Of a stretch of DNA of 64,000 bases, positions 11,786-23,100 are shown piece by piece (the stretch's first letter is position 1; every line of letters starts with the position of its first letter). A program made the position numbers and the translations under genes. This stretch comes from Anaeramoeba flamelloides (lineage: Eukaryota > Metamonada > Anaeramoebidae), in contig JANTQA010000023.1 in NCBI GenBank assembly GCA_027625915.1, forward strand, positions 992,001 to 1,056,000, written 5' to 3'. The notes beneath the pieces were generated by a model. The model saw only the letters and a list, made by a program, of their open reading frames with translations, was not told where the DNA came from and did not search any database.

Positions 11786-12029
11786 TTTTTTTTAGTATTG
11801 TCTAAATTATCTTTATGAATTCATTATGTTACATATTTACATGTATGAATGCATTTTATATGGATAAGTATTTATATTATTTTGTTAATTTTTTTTCTTT
11901 TTCTTTTTCAATTTTTATTATTTTTTTCTTTTTATATTAATAAATAGAATAAACATTATAATAAACACAGATTTGTTAACTAGAATATTTAAAGTTTTTT
12001 GTATAAAATTGGTATTTTACGATATAAAC

Positions 12030-12545
12030 TTTGTTGAAGTCAGAGTTGTGTCCAAAAATTCATTTTTTCCAAATATCAATTATTTTTGAGAATTGACCTT
12101 TGAAGAATAAATTAAAAATAAGTAGAAGAATAAGCATTGGAGAATAGTTGATATTCTGTATGGAGTAAAACTAAAAAATCAAAAGAGATTCTCTGAAAAA
12201 TTGAAAAACTAATTTTTTTAGGGCCCCATTGAGAAAAACAAGACTGTTCCTTTTGATCTTCTACTGGTATTTGAATAATAAATAGCATACAATTTTCACT
12301 TCATTTTTCATACTTTTATTTTAGAAATCAAGTCCCCAAACAAAGTATGTTGGGATTTGTTGTCTCTATTTGAAAAAGGAAATGAAAATGAAGTGAAAAT
12401 GTTTCATATTTATTAAACAAATATCAAGATCAAAGATCTAAATAAAATTCTTATAGAAAAAATTAATGTATGATTACTCTACAATCATTATCACTGTTTC
12501 AATAACTTTTAATTAACACATTTTTTTAACTAATTGTGAGCTAAA
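12030..12545. repeat. A-family MITE with B inside, right end lost
   Basis: CCAAATATCAATTATTTTTG and TTGACCTTTGAAGAA match the left part of the 42190-42894 copy. A B unit follows (about 12262-12425). The copy fades before the terminal repeat, where the LINE relic starts. Confidence 0.55.
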
Positions 12546-12571
12546 AAATTTAGCTAATGGGGGAAAATTAA

Positions 12572-12865
12572 ATGATTAAACAATTATTCCATCGATTCAT
12601 CGTCTTTAATTTGACTCAAAAAGATTTTGACTCAATTGATTGTTGGATAAATAAAAAAGTAACAAAATTTTTAAAAATAAATCCACACTCTCCCAGAATA
12701 ATTTGCAAAACAGAAGCAAAACTTGACCAAGTTGGAATCTCAATTTACAAAAGAAGATATAAACTCAAAAAGAAAAAAAGAAATTCTAGGTTTGAATATA
12801 TTTCAAAAAATCAAAATTTAACAAAAAAAAGACAGAAAATATTAATTGGAAAAGAAACAACTTAA
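12572..12865 (+). pseudogene. LINE-type reverse transcriptase C-terminal relic
   Basis: The open frame (97 codons) reads SIDCWINKKVTKFLKINPHS, then PRIICKTEAKLDQVGISIYK. The order LDxxI-K-LKLP-x-P-x-xxxxxxGLGI is typical of the region just after the RT catalytic core in non-LTR retrotransposons. The same pattern occurs on the minus strand at 33776-34032 (LDSWINSRIAEICKINRNTP). No FADD box, endonuclease or 3' tail is seen, so this is a fragment. The symbol and clade cannot be assigned. Confidence 0.5.
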
Positions 12866-12983
12866 AATAAGTAACGGTAAAACTTAATCACTTTTAGGTA
12901 ATACATAATAATAAATATTTCTGGATAGGTATATTTAAGAATTATTAGATAGAATAATAATATAAATAAACAATCGTTTCCAA

Positions 12984-14035
12984 AAGTGCCATCAAGTGTT
13001 GTAGAGTGCATAGCTTCACTAGAGTAAATATGAAATGTTGTAAAAAATAGAGTTTTTCCAATTTTTGGGATAAATAAAGAGTTCTATACATTTATCCAGA
13101 TTTTAATAAAGTAAATATAATATCTGATTATCTTAATAGACTAAAAATAATTTTAACCAAAAAATCGTTTGGTGAAGACCAATCTTTCAATTTTAGAAAA
13201 AAAAATCATTTTTCAAACAAAGTTTTAGTGTCAACTAAACGATTTTATATTGAAAATCCCCTTTAGCTTAAAAATCAAAACGGATGTTTTGTTTACTATT
13301 ACCAAAATTTGGATAAATGTATAAAACTCTTTATTTATCCCAAAAATTGGAAAAACTCTATTTTTTACAACATTTCATATTTACACTTGTGTTTCCGGAA
13401 TTCAAAATAATTGACTAAAATATTAGATTTCCCCCAATTCTTTTAAAATCTGAAAAAGCTAAAGTTAATTTTTTTTAATTTCAGAAATTAAAAGAAAATA
13501 TAACACATTTTCTGTTTATTTCTTAAATTAAAAAAAGCAGATCGACAAAAAATATTTAATATAGGTAGGTTCAACTTCGATTTTAAAATTAGGAAATTGT
13601 ATAAATTATCTAAACAGATATTCCTATGTTTATAAGAAAAAATAATTTAAAAACATAATTTTTACAAACTATGTAACTATCATTCTAATCTAGAAATTAT
13701 TTGAAGATATCAATCATTTTTTATGGATATTCTATACGATGAAAAAAATAGATGAATATTTCAAAATATATTTTTATGAAAAAAATCTTAATGAATTAAT
13801 TTTATACCAAAATAGTTTGAAATTATTTTCATTCGTTAATAATAACAGAATAGATGAATTTACACCAAAATTTCTGAAAAGTAATTTAAGTAAAAGATCA
13901 ACACAAGTGTAATTTTAATTCCTTCAATAATAATAATAATAATATGATCTAATTTTTGTGTAAAAATTCTCATATCAAAACTATTTTCATCGACAATGTC
14001 GTACTTTCTGCATTCCACACTTGATGTGATGGCAT
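12984..14035. repeat. Possible composite inverted-repeat element
   Basis: AGTGCCATCAAGTGTTGTAG (from about 12987) is roughly inverted near 14005-14035 (CACTTGATGTGATGGCAT). Within it sits a clean 361-base hairpin element (13024-13384). A 57-codon ATG frame at 13739-13912 has no recognisable motif. The outer ends are imperfect, so the boundaries are tentative. Confidence 0.3.
13024..13384. repeat. Hairpin element J (361 bp)
   Basis: The outer ends GTAAATATGAAATGTTG (13024) and CAACATTTCATATTTAC (ends 13384) are exact inverses. Arms of about 85 bases include CCAATTTTTGGGATAAATAA and its inverse. The centre is about 190 bases with no open frame. Confidence 0.7.
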
Positions 14036-14383
14036 TGAAAAAACATTTATAGGAGTAAAATTATTATTAAGAGAGTAAAATATAAGCTCATTTCGGAAAT
14101 TATTCTAAGAAGATAAGATAAAAAAAAATGAAAAAAAAAACCTTTCTTTCAATATAAATAATATAAACTTGGTTTGTTATGTTATTTTTAAAATTTTATA
14201 TTACACATTGATGTTTTTTAGATTATTTGTTCTTGAGATTGTACAATTGTTTTTAAAAGTTAATTTTTTGAAATTAAATATCCCCTTTGAAATAATTGTT
14301 TAATAGAATTTTTTGTATTAATGAAATCTTTAATAGTTTTTCTATTTCAAAATTTGATTTTTTTCAATTGTTTTGTTTTTTTT

Positions 14384-15085
14384 TAAACTATTTTTCAGTC
14401 AAAGGGGCCCAGTTGTAATGGGTATAATACATGTGTTTACAGGGTTTGCATAGATATTAGAGGAAAAATTTTATTTTGGAAATTTTCAAAATTAAAATCA
14501 TTTTTTCACATTTTTTCACATTTTTGTTTTTTTCGATTTTTTTTTTAAAACGTCATTCATTTGTAAAAAAATTTTTTATTGCAAAACCAAGAGTTACTTG
14601 GTAAAAACGTGTTCTTCTAAGATCATTGAAACATTGTAAAGATTGTTGAAAAACCATAATGATTTATATTGGAATTCTATTCGATCTTTGATCTTGATAT
14701 TTGTTTAATAAATGTGAAAAATTTTCACTTCATTTTCATTTCCTTTTTCAAATAGAGGCCCCAAATACCAACCTACTTCGTTTGGGGTCTTGGTTTCTAA
14801 AAGAAAAGTGTGGAAAATGAAGTGAAAAATGTTTCATATTTATTATTCAAATACCAGTAGAAGTTTAAAACGAATATTCTTATTTTTCTCAATTAAACCC
14901 GAAGAAAATTGAGTTTTTCAATTTTTATAAAATCTAATGATTAATTAGTTTTTTTTCAGACATATATCAACAAATATTTGATATGTATTATTCTGATTAT
15001 TTCTTATTTGTTCTTCAAAGGTCAATTATATAAAATAATTGATATTTGAAAAAAATGTTGGGAACTTTAACTGAAACAGAGTTTA
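14384..15085. repeat. A-family MITE, full copy A2 with B inside
   Basis: It starts TAAACTATTTTTCAGTCAAA and ends with the inverse TTTAACTGAAACAGAGTTTA; the left end carries GGGGCCCA. The interior is a reverse-orientation match to the copy at 42190-42894. A B unit is at about 14696-14870. About 702 bp. Confidence 0.8.
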
Positions 15086-15151
15086 TATTGAGATTCTGAC
15101 AGGAACTGTTTTTTTGTTATAATTTTTATTTTTAAACCAAACTAAGAACTT

Positions 15152-15903
15152 TTAAGGGATTAGTGTCACCATAGATTTCTCTATAATCAAAGTATATTAT
15201 AATTGGGTGTAAATGGTATTAGTCCACCATGGCTCAAATAACTCTAAAAAATCTATTATAAATCTTATTGTACAATAAAGTATTACATTTTTTACTAATA
15301 ATCATAATAAAAAAAATTTCATTTTGAAAAATTTTTTTTTAATTCCTTTTCCCAATCTAAAAATAAAAACCCAAAATACAGTATTCTGGTAAATAATTTG
15401 ATTTAGAAATTCCAAAAGTAACTATTTTTAGAATTTTTGAATTTTAAAGATTAACTCAATAATAATCAACATAAAAGTACAAAGACTGATTAGTTGTGTT
15501 TGCTTATGATAATTCTACTTATAGTATCAATATATTTTCATGATTTGAGAAATAATTTGACAAAAAAATTTATTGGTTTATTATTTAATTTTTAAAAAAC
15601 AACGAATTTTTTAGTAACTAATCTACATTTCGCCATAAATTTAAGAAAGATATTTTATGACTTTGTAGTCTTAATATTGATAATTCAACCTTTAAATTTA
15701 TGGCGAAATGCAGATTTTATTCTGAATTTGCTGGAGTTTTTTACTAATACATAGATCATTTTTAATTGATGAGGATAAACAAATATTACTGCTTTGCAAT
15801 AGATTTTTTAGAGACATTTGAACCATGTAGCACTAATGTGGTTAGGTCCAATAACAACATACTTTGATCCTAGGCTTCTCCTTGGTAGACTCTAATCCCT
15901 TAA
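15152..15903. repeat. C-family MITE, copy C1
   Basis: TTAAGGGATTAGTGTCACC at the left and GACTCTAATCCCTTAA at the right. The interior (AGACTGATTAGTT, then ATCATTTTTAATTGATGAG) recurs at 37100-37660, 43560-44290, 59930-60574 and 60940-61703. There is no coding frame; about 752 bp. Confidence 0.75.
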
Positions 15904-16331
15904 GATACCTATTTTTTTTCAACATGTCACCCATTGGGTAAGGAACCAATATATAGATAAGTAACTCAACTTGTAAAATAAACTTTTCGAAGAAATAATA
16001 AAATACAAAGTTACTACCCATTATTTTTTTTACTACCTAATATTTTTTTTGAAATAGTTTTTAGGTAAAAGAAATAATAAACTGACCATTCTTAAAAATT
16101 CTTAATTGGCTAACTTGATTTTGGGGGTAAATTGTGAAAAAGAAAACAGAAAACAAACACCTTAAAAATTCTCTACAAATTAGATAAATCTTTTCAATTT
16201 CAAAATAAATACTTTATATTTATTGTAGAAATTAAGTCCAAGTGGGGTTTAATTTCTCAAAAAACAGGAAAAAATCTAATTTGAAAAAATTTATTTATTT
16301 TTCTTGTTCTTTTCAACAACACAAAAACAAA
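15904..16331. other. Upstream region of the six-TM gene
   Basis: AT-rich leader DNA. The frame of the downstream gene is open back to 16242 but has no ATG there. A TATTGTAG at about 16221 could be an acceptor for a 5' UTR intron. No TATA box or initiator can be named with confidence. Confidence 0.3.
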
Positions 16332-17243
16332 ATGAAAAATACAAAACCACCAACAGGTTATAAGCACCTTTCAATCACAAGGCCGGATAGAGCAATTCTT
16401 CTAGCAACTGCTGTTGGTGTCTTAAATCTCATTACAATTCATATTATCGCAAGGGCGCTTCACCATGTGATTGTCGCGATCCCATATATTTCACAAACGG
16501 AAAACCACCGACCTGAGCATTACATCACGTCTATTGTTTTTACTTGCATAGCTGTTGTCTTGTGTTGGACACAATATTTGGTCTATGTAAGGCAACGTAC
16601 CCTGTATCCCCAGAATAAAAAGCTCTTGTTTTGGCTATTTTTGAATGCAATCGTTTCCTCAATCGGCCTCTGTGGGCAAGCCGTTTTTGAATTGCAACTG
16701 GATTGGAATACGAAGAAATACAATTCTGAGGAAGCCAAAGAATTAAAAAATCACTACACCTGGCATACTTATGCACATTTAACTCTTGCAAATTGCCTGT
16801 TTATTTCAACAATGATCCATACACTTTCTTATTTGATCTTTATGGTGAAAAATAAGCTACACAAAGAGAAAGAGACAAAAAAGTCCTTTCGATTAAAAAT
16901 CTTTGTGCTTTTTTTGCTTGTTCTATCTTTTGTTATGCAAGAGATTCTCCAAAACATTCATTTCACAAAAGAAGAGGACCACAAAAAAATTACATACATG
17001 CAAGCAGGCGCAATTTTCCAATACTTGATGGTCATATCAATCATGGCCCATTATGCCTCGTTTTATAAGGAACTAAAACATGTACATGTTTTTTCTTATT
17101 ACTTTATTAGCGATCGACAAGTTACCCTTCCTGATCTTGGATCAAACGATGAAAACGATCCAAATAATTTACAAATTAATTCTGAAAATGAGTCGCTGAT
17201 TCAACAATCATCAAATTTTACTACAGAGGACGAACCACTTTAA
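16332..17243 (+). CDS. Six-TM protein, DRAM/Frag1/Sfk1-like
   Basis: This 303-residue protein starts at the ATG at 16332 (KNTKPPTGYKH follows the Met). The frame is open further back, but only to a GTG. There are six hydrophobic segments at about residues 21-49, 64-86, 98-120, 148-172, 188-207 and 221-245. The last one (QAGAIFQYLMVISIMAHYAS, then FYKELK) matches the QxxAxxQWxxxxxxxxxxxS/T-like end of the DRAM/TMEM150/Frag1/Sfk1 family. The C-terminal tail is acidic, Asn-rich and cytosolic by prediction. Family members act in lysosome/autophagy control (DRAM) or GPI-anchor remodelling and plasma-membrane lipid order (PGAP2, Sfk1). Which role applies cannot be read here. It has no introns and its coding sequence is visibly richer in G+C than its flanks. 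Confidence 0.7.
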   Translation: MKNTKPPTGYKHLSITRPDRAILLATAVGVLNLITIHIIARALHHVIVAIPYISQTENHRPEHYITSIVFTCIAVVLCWTQYLVYVRQRTLYPQNKKLLFWLFLNAIVSSIGLCGQAVFELQLDWNTKKYNSEEAKELKNHYTWHTYAHLTLANCLFISTMIHTLSYLIFMVKNKLHKEKETKKSFRLKIFVLFLLVLSFVMQEILQNIHFTKEEDHKKITYMQAGAIFQYLMVISIMAHYASFYKELKHVHVFSYYFISDRQVTLPDLGSNDENDPNNLQINSENESLIQQSSNFTTEDEPL

Positions 17244-17299
17244 ATACCCTTTATTTATCATATTTTTAACAATATTCTCAATTTATTTTTTGCTATTCC

Positions 17300-17309
17300 T
17301 TCGCGGGAA
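17300..17309. promoter_or_regulatory. E2F-type site downstream of the six-TM gene
   Basis: TTCGCGGGAA matches the E2F/DP half-palindrome TTSSCGSGAA, inside a small GC-rich island about 60 bases past the stop codon. It could equally be part of a short hairpin (ATTCCTTCGCGGGAAT) in the 3' UTR. No gene start is nearby, so function is doubtful. Confidence 0.2.
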
Positions 17310-17335
17310 TATCGCCTCTGCAAAAATGATGTTTT

Positions 17336-17697
17336 AATTTTCAAAGTTATTATGATAAATTTGTTTTTTTTTCATTAACAGTGATGCTTTTCTAGTAGGC
17401 CCACAAGAAAGAAAAAACGTGTCAATGTATTTGAAGTGTTAGATAGCATTCTATTTTATTTCAAAAGGAAAGGAAGTGGTTTGGAGAAAGAAACCGAAAT
17501 TATAAAATCGAAAATAATCTTTTGTCTATCAAAAAAACAAACAATCTAAAACCACTCCATTTCCTTTTTAAATAAAATAGAACATTATTTAACACCTTCA
17601 AATATCAGAAACGAGTTTTTTCTTTCTTGTGACCCTACTAGAAAAGCGTCACCATTAATGAAAAAAAAACAAATTTATTTAGTAACTTTGAAAATGA
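17336..17697. repeat. Long-hairpin element I
   Basis: Arms of about 150 bases (17336-17490 and 17547-17697) are inverted copies. Examples: CTTTTCTAGTAGGCCCACAA against TTGTGACCCTACTAGAAAAG, and CATTAACAGTGATG against CACCATTAATG. It begins less than 100 bases after the six-TM gene and may lie in its transcript. Confidence 0.7.
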
Positions 17698-18238
17698 AAT
17701 TTTCATTTTTCAAGTTATTCTGAAATTATTTTTATTCCAAAATAAAATATGATGGTTAATTCTCATTTTTAAAAACGAGAATTGATTATTTTTATTTAAT
17801 AGTTCAGAAAATTCTGTTTTAGGATTCATCAAACATCAATTTTCAAAGTGTAAAAACACCAAAATATTTATTTATCTTCCATTTTTGGGAAAGTTTTCAC
17901 TTACAACAGGTACCAAAATTTTGGGAATTCAATGGCAAGTAGTTAAACGAGAAAATACAATTATTTTTTTTTTCTGAATTTATATTTTTTACCAAAATTT
18001 CAAAGTTATTACAATCCAAAAAATTAATACATAAAAAAAAGCAAAAGTAATTAATTAACAAACATAAAATTATCATAATAATACCCCAAATATATTTTAT
18101 TAATAGCAATCAATTTAGTGGAAATAATGAGAGCTTTATCATATTTTTTTTGTTTTCAAATGCAAACCATTTTTTTTTTAAAAGTCTCAAATAGAAATTA
18201 AGTAAATGGTAAAAAATTTTTTTAGATTTTTTAATATT

Positions 18239-18786
18239 TAAACTTTGCATGGGTCAAAATGGCCCAACACTTTTTTCAAATATCAATTATTTTTTTAGAA
18301 TTGACATTTGAATAACAAAATAAGAAATAAGTAGAATAATACACAACAAAGAATAGTATATATCTGTATGACGCAAAACTAATAAATCAATGTATTATCT
18401 TAAAAATTGAAAAACTCAAATTCTTTTTTTTTTTTATTTTAAGAGGAATATAATTTCATTTTGATCTCCTATTGAAGATCAAATAAAATCTCGATCATAA
18501 TAGATATTATTTCTCTACAATAATTTTCATTGTTTCAATAACCTTAGAATAAAATATTTTTACCAATGACATCGATCTTGCAATAAAAAAAAAATTGCAA
18601 ATGAATTTACAATTAAAAAAAAAATCAAAAAAAAGAAAAAAAGTAGAAATTTAATGAAAAATGTGAAAAAATGATTGAAATTTTGTAATTTCCGAAATAA
18701 ATATTTCTTCCAATATCCATTCAAACCCTTTAAACATATGTAATTCACTCTCTTATAACTGGACTCTTAGACTAAAAAATGGTTTA
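18239..18786. repeat. A-family MITE lacking B, copy A4
   Basis: The left end TAAACTTTGCATGGGTCAAA then ATGGCCCAA is a degenerate A TIR, and the right end has CTCTTAGACTAAAAAATGG. At the point where other copies hold B, this copy reads TTTGATCTCCTATTGAAGAT with no B. It therefore shows the empty site. About 548 bp. Confidence 0.6.
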
Positions 18787-20179
18787 CTTTGGTTTATTAA
18801 AAATAACTACATCAATAAAGTTGTTATATTTTTTGATAAAAAAAAAATAAATTAATATTTTTATATAGAAATTAACATTTTTTTCCACACAAAATATTAA
18901 AAGATATTGAATTAAGAGAATAATGAGGTTCTTTTCTTAAGGTCATAATTAAAATAAACTATCTTGATAAAATTTTAGAATTTCAATCAAGTAATAGAGA
19001 ATATTGAAAAAAATTAGATTCTAAAGAAAAAATTGACAGAAAAAGAGAAATAATGATTTTGAATTAAATCAAAAAACTTGGTTAAGATCTAAATTATCAA
19101 CTCTAAAATTTACAAAACTATATAAAATTTAACAATTTAATATTATTCAAAAATAATAAAATAATATTCAGAACCAATAATATATTTTTGTGAATTTTGC
19201 TTTTAGTAAAAATTTGAATAAATATATTTGTAAAAAGTAAATTTGTCAATCTAAATAAAAAACCTGATTTTGGAAAATGATTTTTAAGGAAGAATTTTCT
19301 CTTATTAAATAATATTTTTTATTTTATACCTAATTTTTAAAAAGTTAAAAATTAAAAATTATAAAAATTAAAAAAAAAAAATCAATTATTAATCAGACTC
19401 GAACTATTGCCAGTCACATCAAAAATTAAAAAAAAATCTTGTTGAAAAACTTTCAAAATTTTACAATGAAAAAAAATCTAATTTTTTTTTTAAAAATTTA
19501 GTTTATATTTTTTTTTATTTTTAAATTATTAAGAATTAAATATATAAATTGCCATAGAATGAGAATCAACAAACGAAACAAATTTTCTATGTGATGTCGT
19601 AAATATCTTGTTTAGTTGTATAAATTATTTAGTAAAGTATTTTTATTCATGTTGGGCTAAAAAATGCCCCCCAAAAAAATTTCCAGTAAAGAAAGATGTT
19701 TTAATCATCAAAACTAACAAGTTTTTTAATGTGTCGACCAACTTTTTTTTAAAAAAAAAAAAAAAAAAACCCATACCAGTAAAGAATATTGTGTTCTAAA
19801 AATTAAAATATAGAAATTTTTGATGTTGAGTACAAAACTTCCAAAAAAAATTAAATTATATATTTTTTTCGATTTTTTCTTTGGCTGAAAATTCTTTATA
19901 TTTGGAAGAAAAGTTGTAAAGGAAATAGATCAAGTGTTAAATTCTAATACTGTGAGAATGGACCACAAGAGTAGGGATAACTTGAAAATAAAAACTAGAA
20001 ATCAAATGTTTAAAATGACGATCGGTTTAAATTAAATTAGATCAAAAAAAAAAAGAAAAGAAAAAATAAAGAAATAAATTTTTATTTTTGATGGCTCTCA
20101 CATTTTTTCATTTTATATTAATAAAATATAAAATAATTTTTTTTTTTTTTCTTTTTAAGAAGAAAAAAAAAAAAATAAT
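18787..20179. other. AT-rich intergenic DNA
   Basis: This separates the convergent six-TM and ubiquitin-ligase genes. A degraded family G fragment is at about 19890-20000 (GATCAAGTGTTAAATTCTAA, then TAACTTGAAAATAAAAA). Otherwise only A/T runs are seen; no gene or RNA could be supported. Confidence 0.4.
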
Positions 20180-23100
20180 TTAAACAAAACCAAAACCTTT
20201 AGTTTCATTAATAGCAAAGGATAATCTATCTTTCATGATTTCTTTTGATTTATAGCAAGGCAAGTCTAATTGTAGGAAGCAGGTATGACTGGTAGGCAAT
20301 CTGTCTATATTGGGAGTTCTGTGTATTTGTAATTTCTGGAGACCGTTCATCCCTCTTAGCCCACCGAAGCCTTCTAATGGAACATTACTTGTACCTGTAA
20401 CGAATTGTAACAACTTGGCTCTTTCTTCATGTGAGAATTCTGTCACGATTTCCCAGAACCATTTAATTTGTTCATCGTTTTCTTTATATCCCTTCATGGA
20501 AGTATTATTTTTCAAATCGTCAACGTCAATTTCAGGTAGCCCAGAGATTAATAACTCCAAATCCTTTTCGTTAAAAATTGAAATCAGGTCCTTAGGTATT
20601 ATTTCATAAAATCCTTTTAAAAAGAACTCGATTTGTTGTTTAATTGATTTTGTCATTTTCAATTCACAAATTAATTTAATATATTCTTGCTTGTTTTGAT
20701 CATTAACTAAAATTGTACTTCCATTAGGAACCAAGTCAACAACTTTTTTCTCTCCGAGGTCATCAAAATCCGCAGAGAAGTATAATTGAAGTTGTTCTGC
20801 ATTATCGTTTTCAAGGATATATAAAATTGATTTGTAGTACATGTGATCCAACTCTTCCATATCATGATAGGCCACGGGCATTCCTAAGATGTGCTTATAG
20901 AAGGAGCGGGTGAAAAAGGCTTCTAGATTGATGTGGTCATGAATGGCTTTACCCATGATCCTTCCAATGAATTTGAAATATTCCAAATGATCAAGATTGA
21001 TATATGAAAAGCGGTTTGGTTGATAAATATTTTTTTTTTCACTTCTTGTAAATAAGGCATAACTTGGGTTGAACATCGACTTGGAAAGCGTATGGTACCA
21101 ATCTCTTGTGACGCCGCCAGCGTCGATTCCTGGTTCGCCAGAAAAGGTGACTTTGAAATTGTCTAATAGTTCATCTGGCGTACGATGTCTTAGTTGGTGA
21201 TATGAATCCTCCAATACGTGGTCTCTTCTGACAGTTAAATTAACATTTTCGTATCTTTCATTATTTTTAAATCTAGAGTGCAATTCGGTTCGAAAATAAG
21301 ATAATTTATTTTCAAAGGAGAGTAATTTCGGTGTATTTAATAACAATTTTAAAGAAGTTCCCAATAATTGTTGGTTCTGTTGAATTAACAAATTGATTAA
21401 ACTTTGGTGATTATTAATAGTATTCCAATATTCAATAAAGAATTTTAAATTGACTTTCTCTGTTAATTCGTTTTCTTCAAAGTATTGTTTAATTTCTTCT
21501 TCGTTCAATTGTGGATCTACGAATAACCTAATTTTTGGTGATTTAATAATCAAAAAGGTTTCATATAATGGCAACAAATTATTTATATACCCAACAATCA
21601 ATGGTGAAATTGTTTCATTATTTGATTCATTGTCTAAAGATACCATTCCCCTATTGCCTCTTCTACCATCCATATCGAAGAAATTAAGATCTTGTTGATC
21701 TGTTAATTCGTTATCTAAAAATGGTAAACCCATTCCCCCCCAATTATTTACTTGCTGTTGTTGAAGTTGGAAATTATTTCCATTTCCTCTTTGCATCCTT
21801 CTTCTGTTATTATTGTTGTTATTTTCATTTAATGTTTGTTTTGAATCTTGAGTTTTTTCATTATTTAACTCATTAAGAGATGTTTCAGTTGTGTGTATTT
21901 TATACGCATTCAGGAAACATAAATTTAAAGAATCCCAAAGCTTTTCTAATAATAAATTATTATAGATTTCATTTTTTTCTTCAAAATTTGTCCCACATCG
22001 TTCAAGTACTAATGATAAAGTTTGAAGCATTCTTAACAAATTAATGTTTCCTGATTTTATTTCCTCTAATTTGCTTTCTGTCAATTTTTCTTTTTCATTT
22101 TCTTTTTCATTTTCTTTTTCATTTTCATTTTCATTTTGTACTTCTTCTTCTTTTTTCTTTTTATTTTCTTTTTCATTTTCTTTTGATTTTGTTATTTCTT
22201 TTTCTTTTTCTTTTTCTTTTTCCTTTTCATTTTCTTGTTCATTTTCATTTTCTTTTTCTTTTTCTTTTTCTTTTTCTTTTTCTTTTTCATTTTCTTTTTC
22301 ATTTTCCTTTTCATTTTCGTTTTCCTTTTCTTTTTCTTTTTCTTTTTCTTTTTCTTTTTCTTGTAATTCTAATTCTTTTTCTTTTACCATTTTATTTATT
22401 TCTTCTAAAATTATATTGGTATTTTCTTTGCTTTTTTCTCCAAAACTTTTTGATACTTCAATAAAAGTGTCTTTTAATATTAATTGATTTTGAATATTTA
22501 GAGATAATAATTCAATTAATTTATTTACTTTTTTAAAGATTGGTTCACTTAAATCATTTCTTAATAAAATACTAACTAAGCTTTTTAATGAAGAAGATGG
22601 CACGTATGGAATTTTTATTTTTTCATTTTCTTTTTCTTGTTCTTTTTCCTTTTCCTTTTCTTTTTCCTTTTCCTTTTCCTTTTCCTTTTCCTTTTTTTCA
22701 TTAGACAATAAAGTTAACAATAATTTTAATAATTTTTTAATAACATAAGGTTTTTGGCTAACTTTCCAAGTTTCCCTTTCGAATAATCCTATTAAAGTTG
22801 AAAATGGTGATAATTGTTGAATTTTTACTTTTTTTTCCCCCATATTGATTTGTTGATCAATTATTTCAAAAAGAAAATATTCTTTTACTTTCGGTAACTT
22901 TGCTAAATATATTAGCGTGTATAAATAATGAGTAGTAATTTCAGATGGTATAATTAATTCTAATTTTTCTGATTGTTTATTTTCTTTTTCATTTTCTTTC
23001 TCATTTTCTCTTTCTTTTACCTTTTCTTTTTCTTTTTCTTTTTCTTCTTTTTCTTCTTCTTTCTTTTCTTCTTTTTCTTTTTTTTTTTCTTTTTCATAAA

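Noticed and set aside
13739-13912. 57-codon ATG frame inside a repeat region
   Set aside because: Lies within a probable composite element, has no motif and simple composition.
16540-16791. 83-codon minus-strand frame
   Set aside because: Antisense to the six-TM gene, whose own frame has clear membrane segments.
19381-19460. Possible tRNA on the minus strand (AGTTCGAGTCT resembles a T loop)
   Set aside because: No A box, no acceptor stem pairing and no clover-leaf could be drawn.
22044-22487. Long plus-strand frames of Phe/Ser (also at 24121, 25632, 26805, 29931, 31454)
   Set aside because: They are antisense shadows of the ligase KE runs; the composition is fully explained by the minus-strand codons and there are no motifs.
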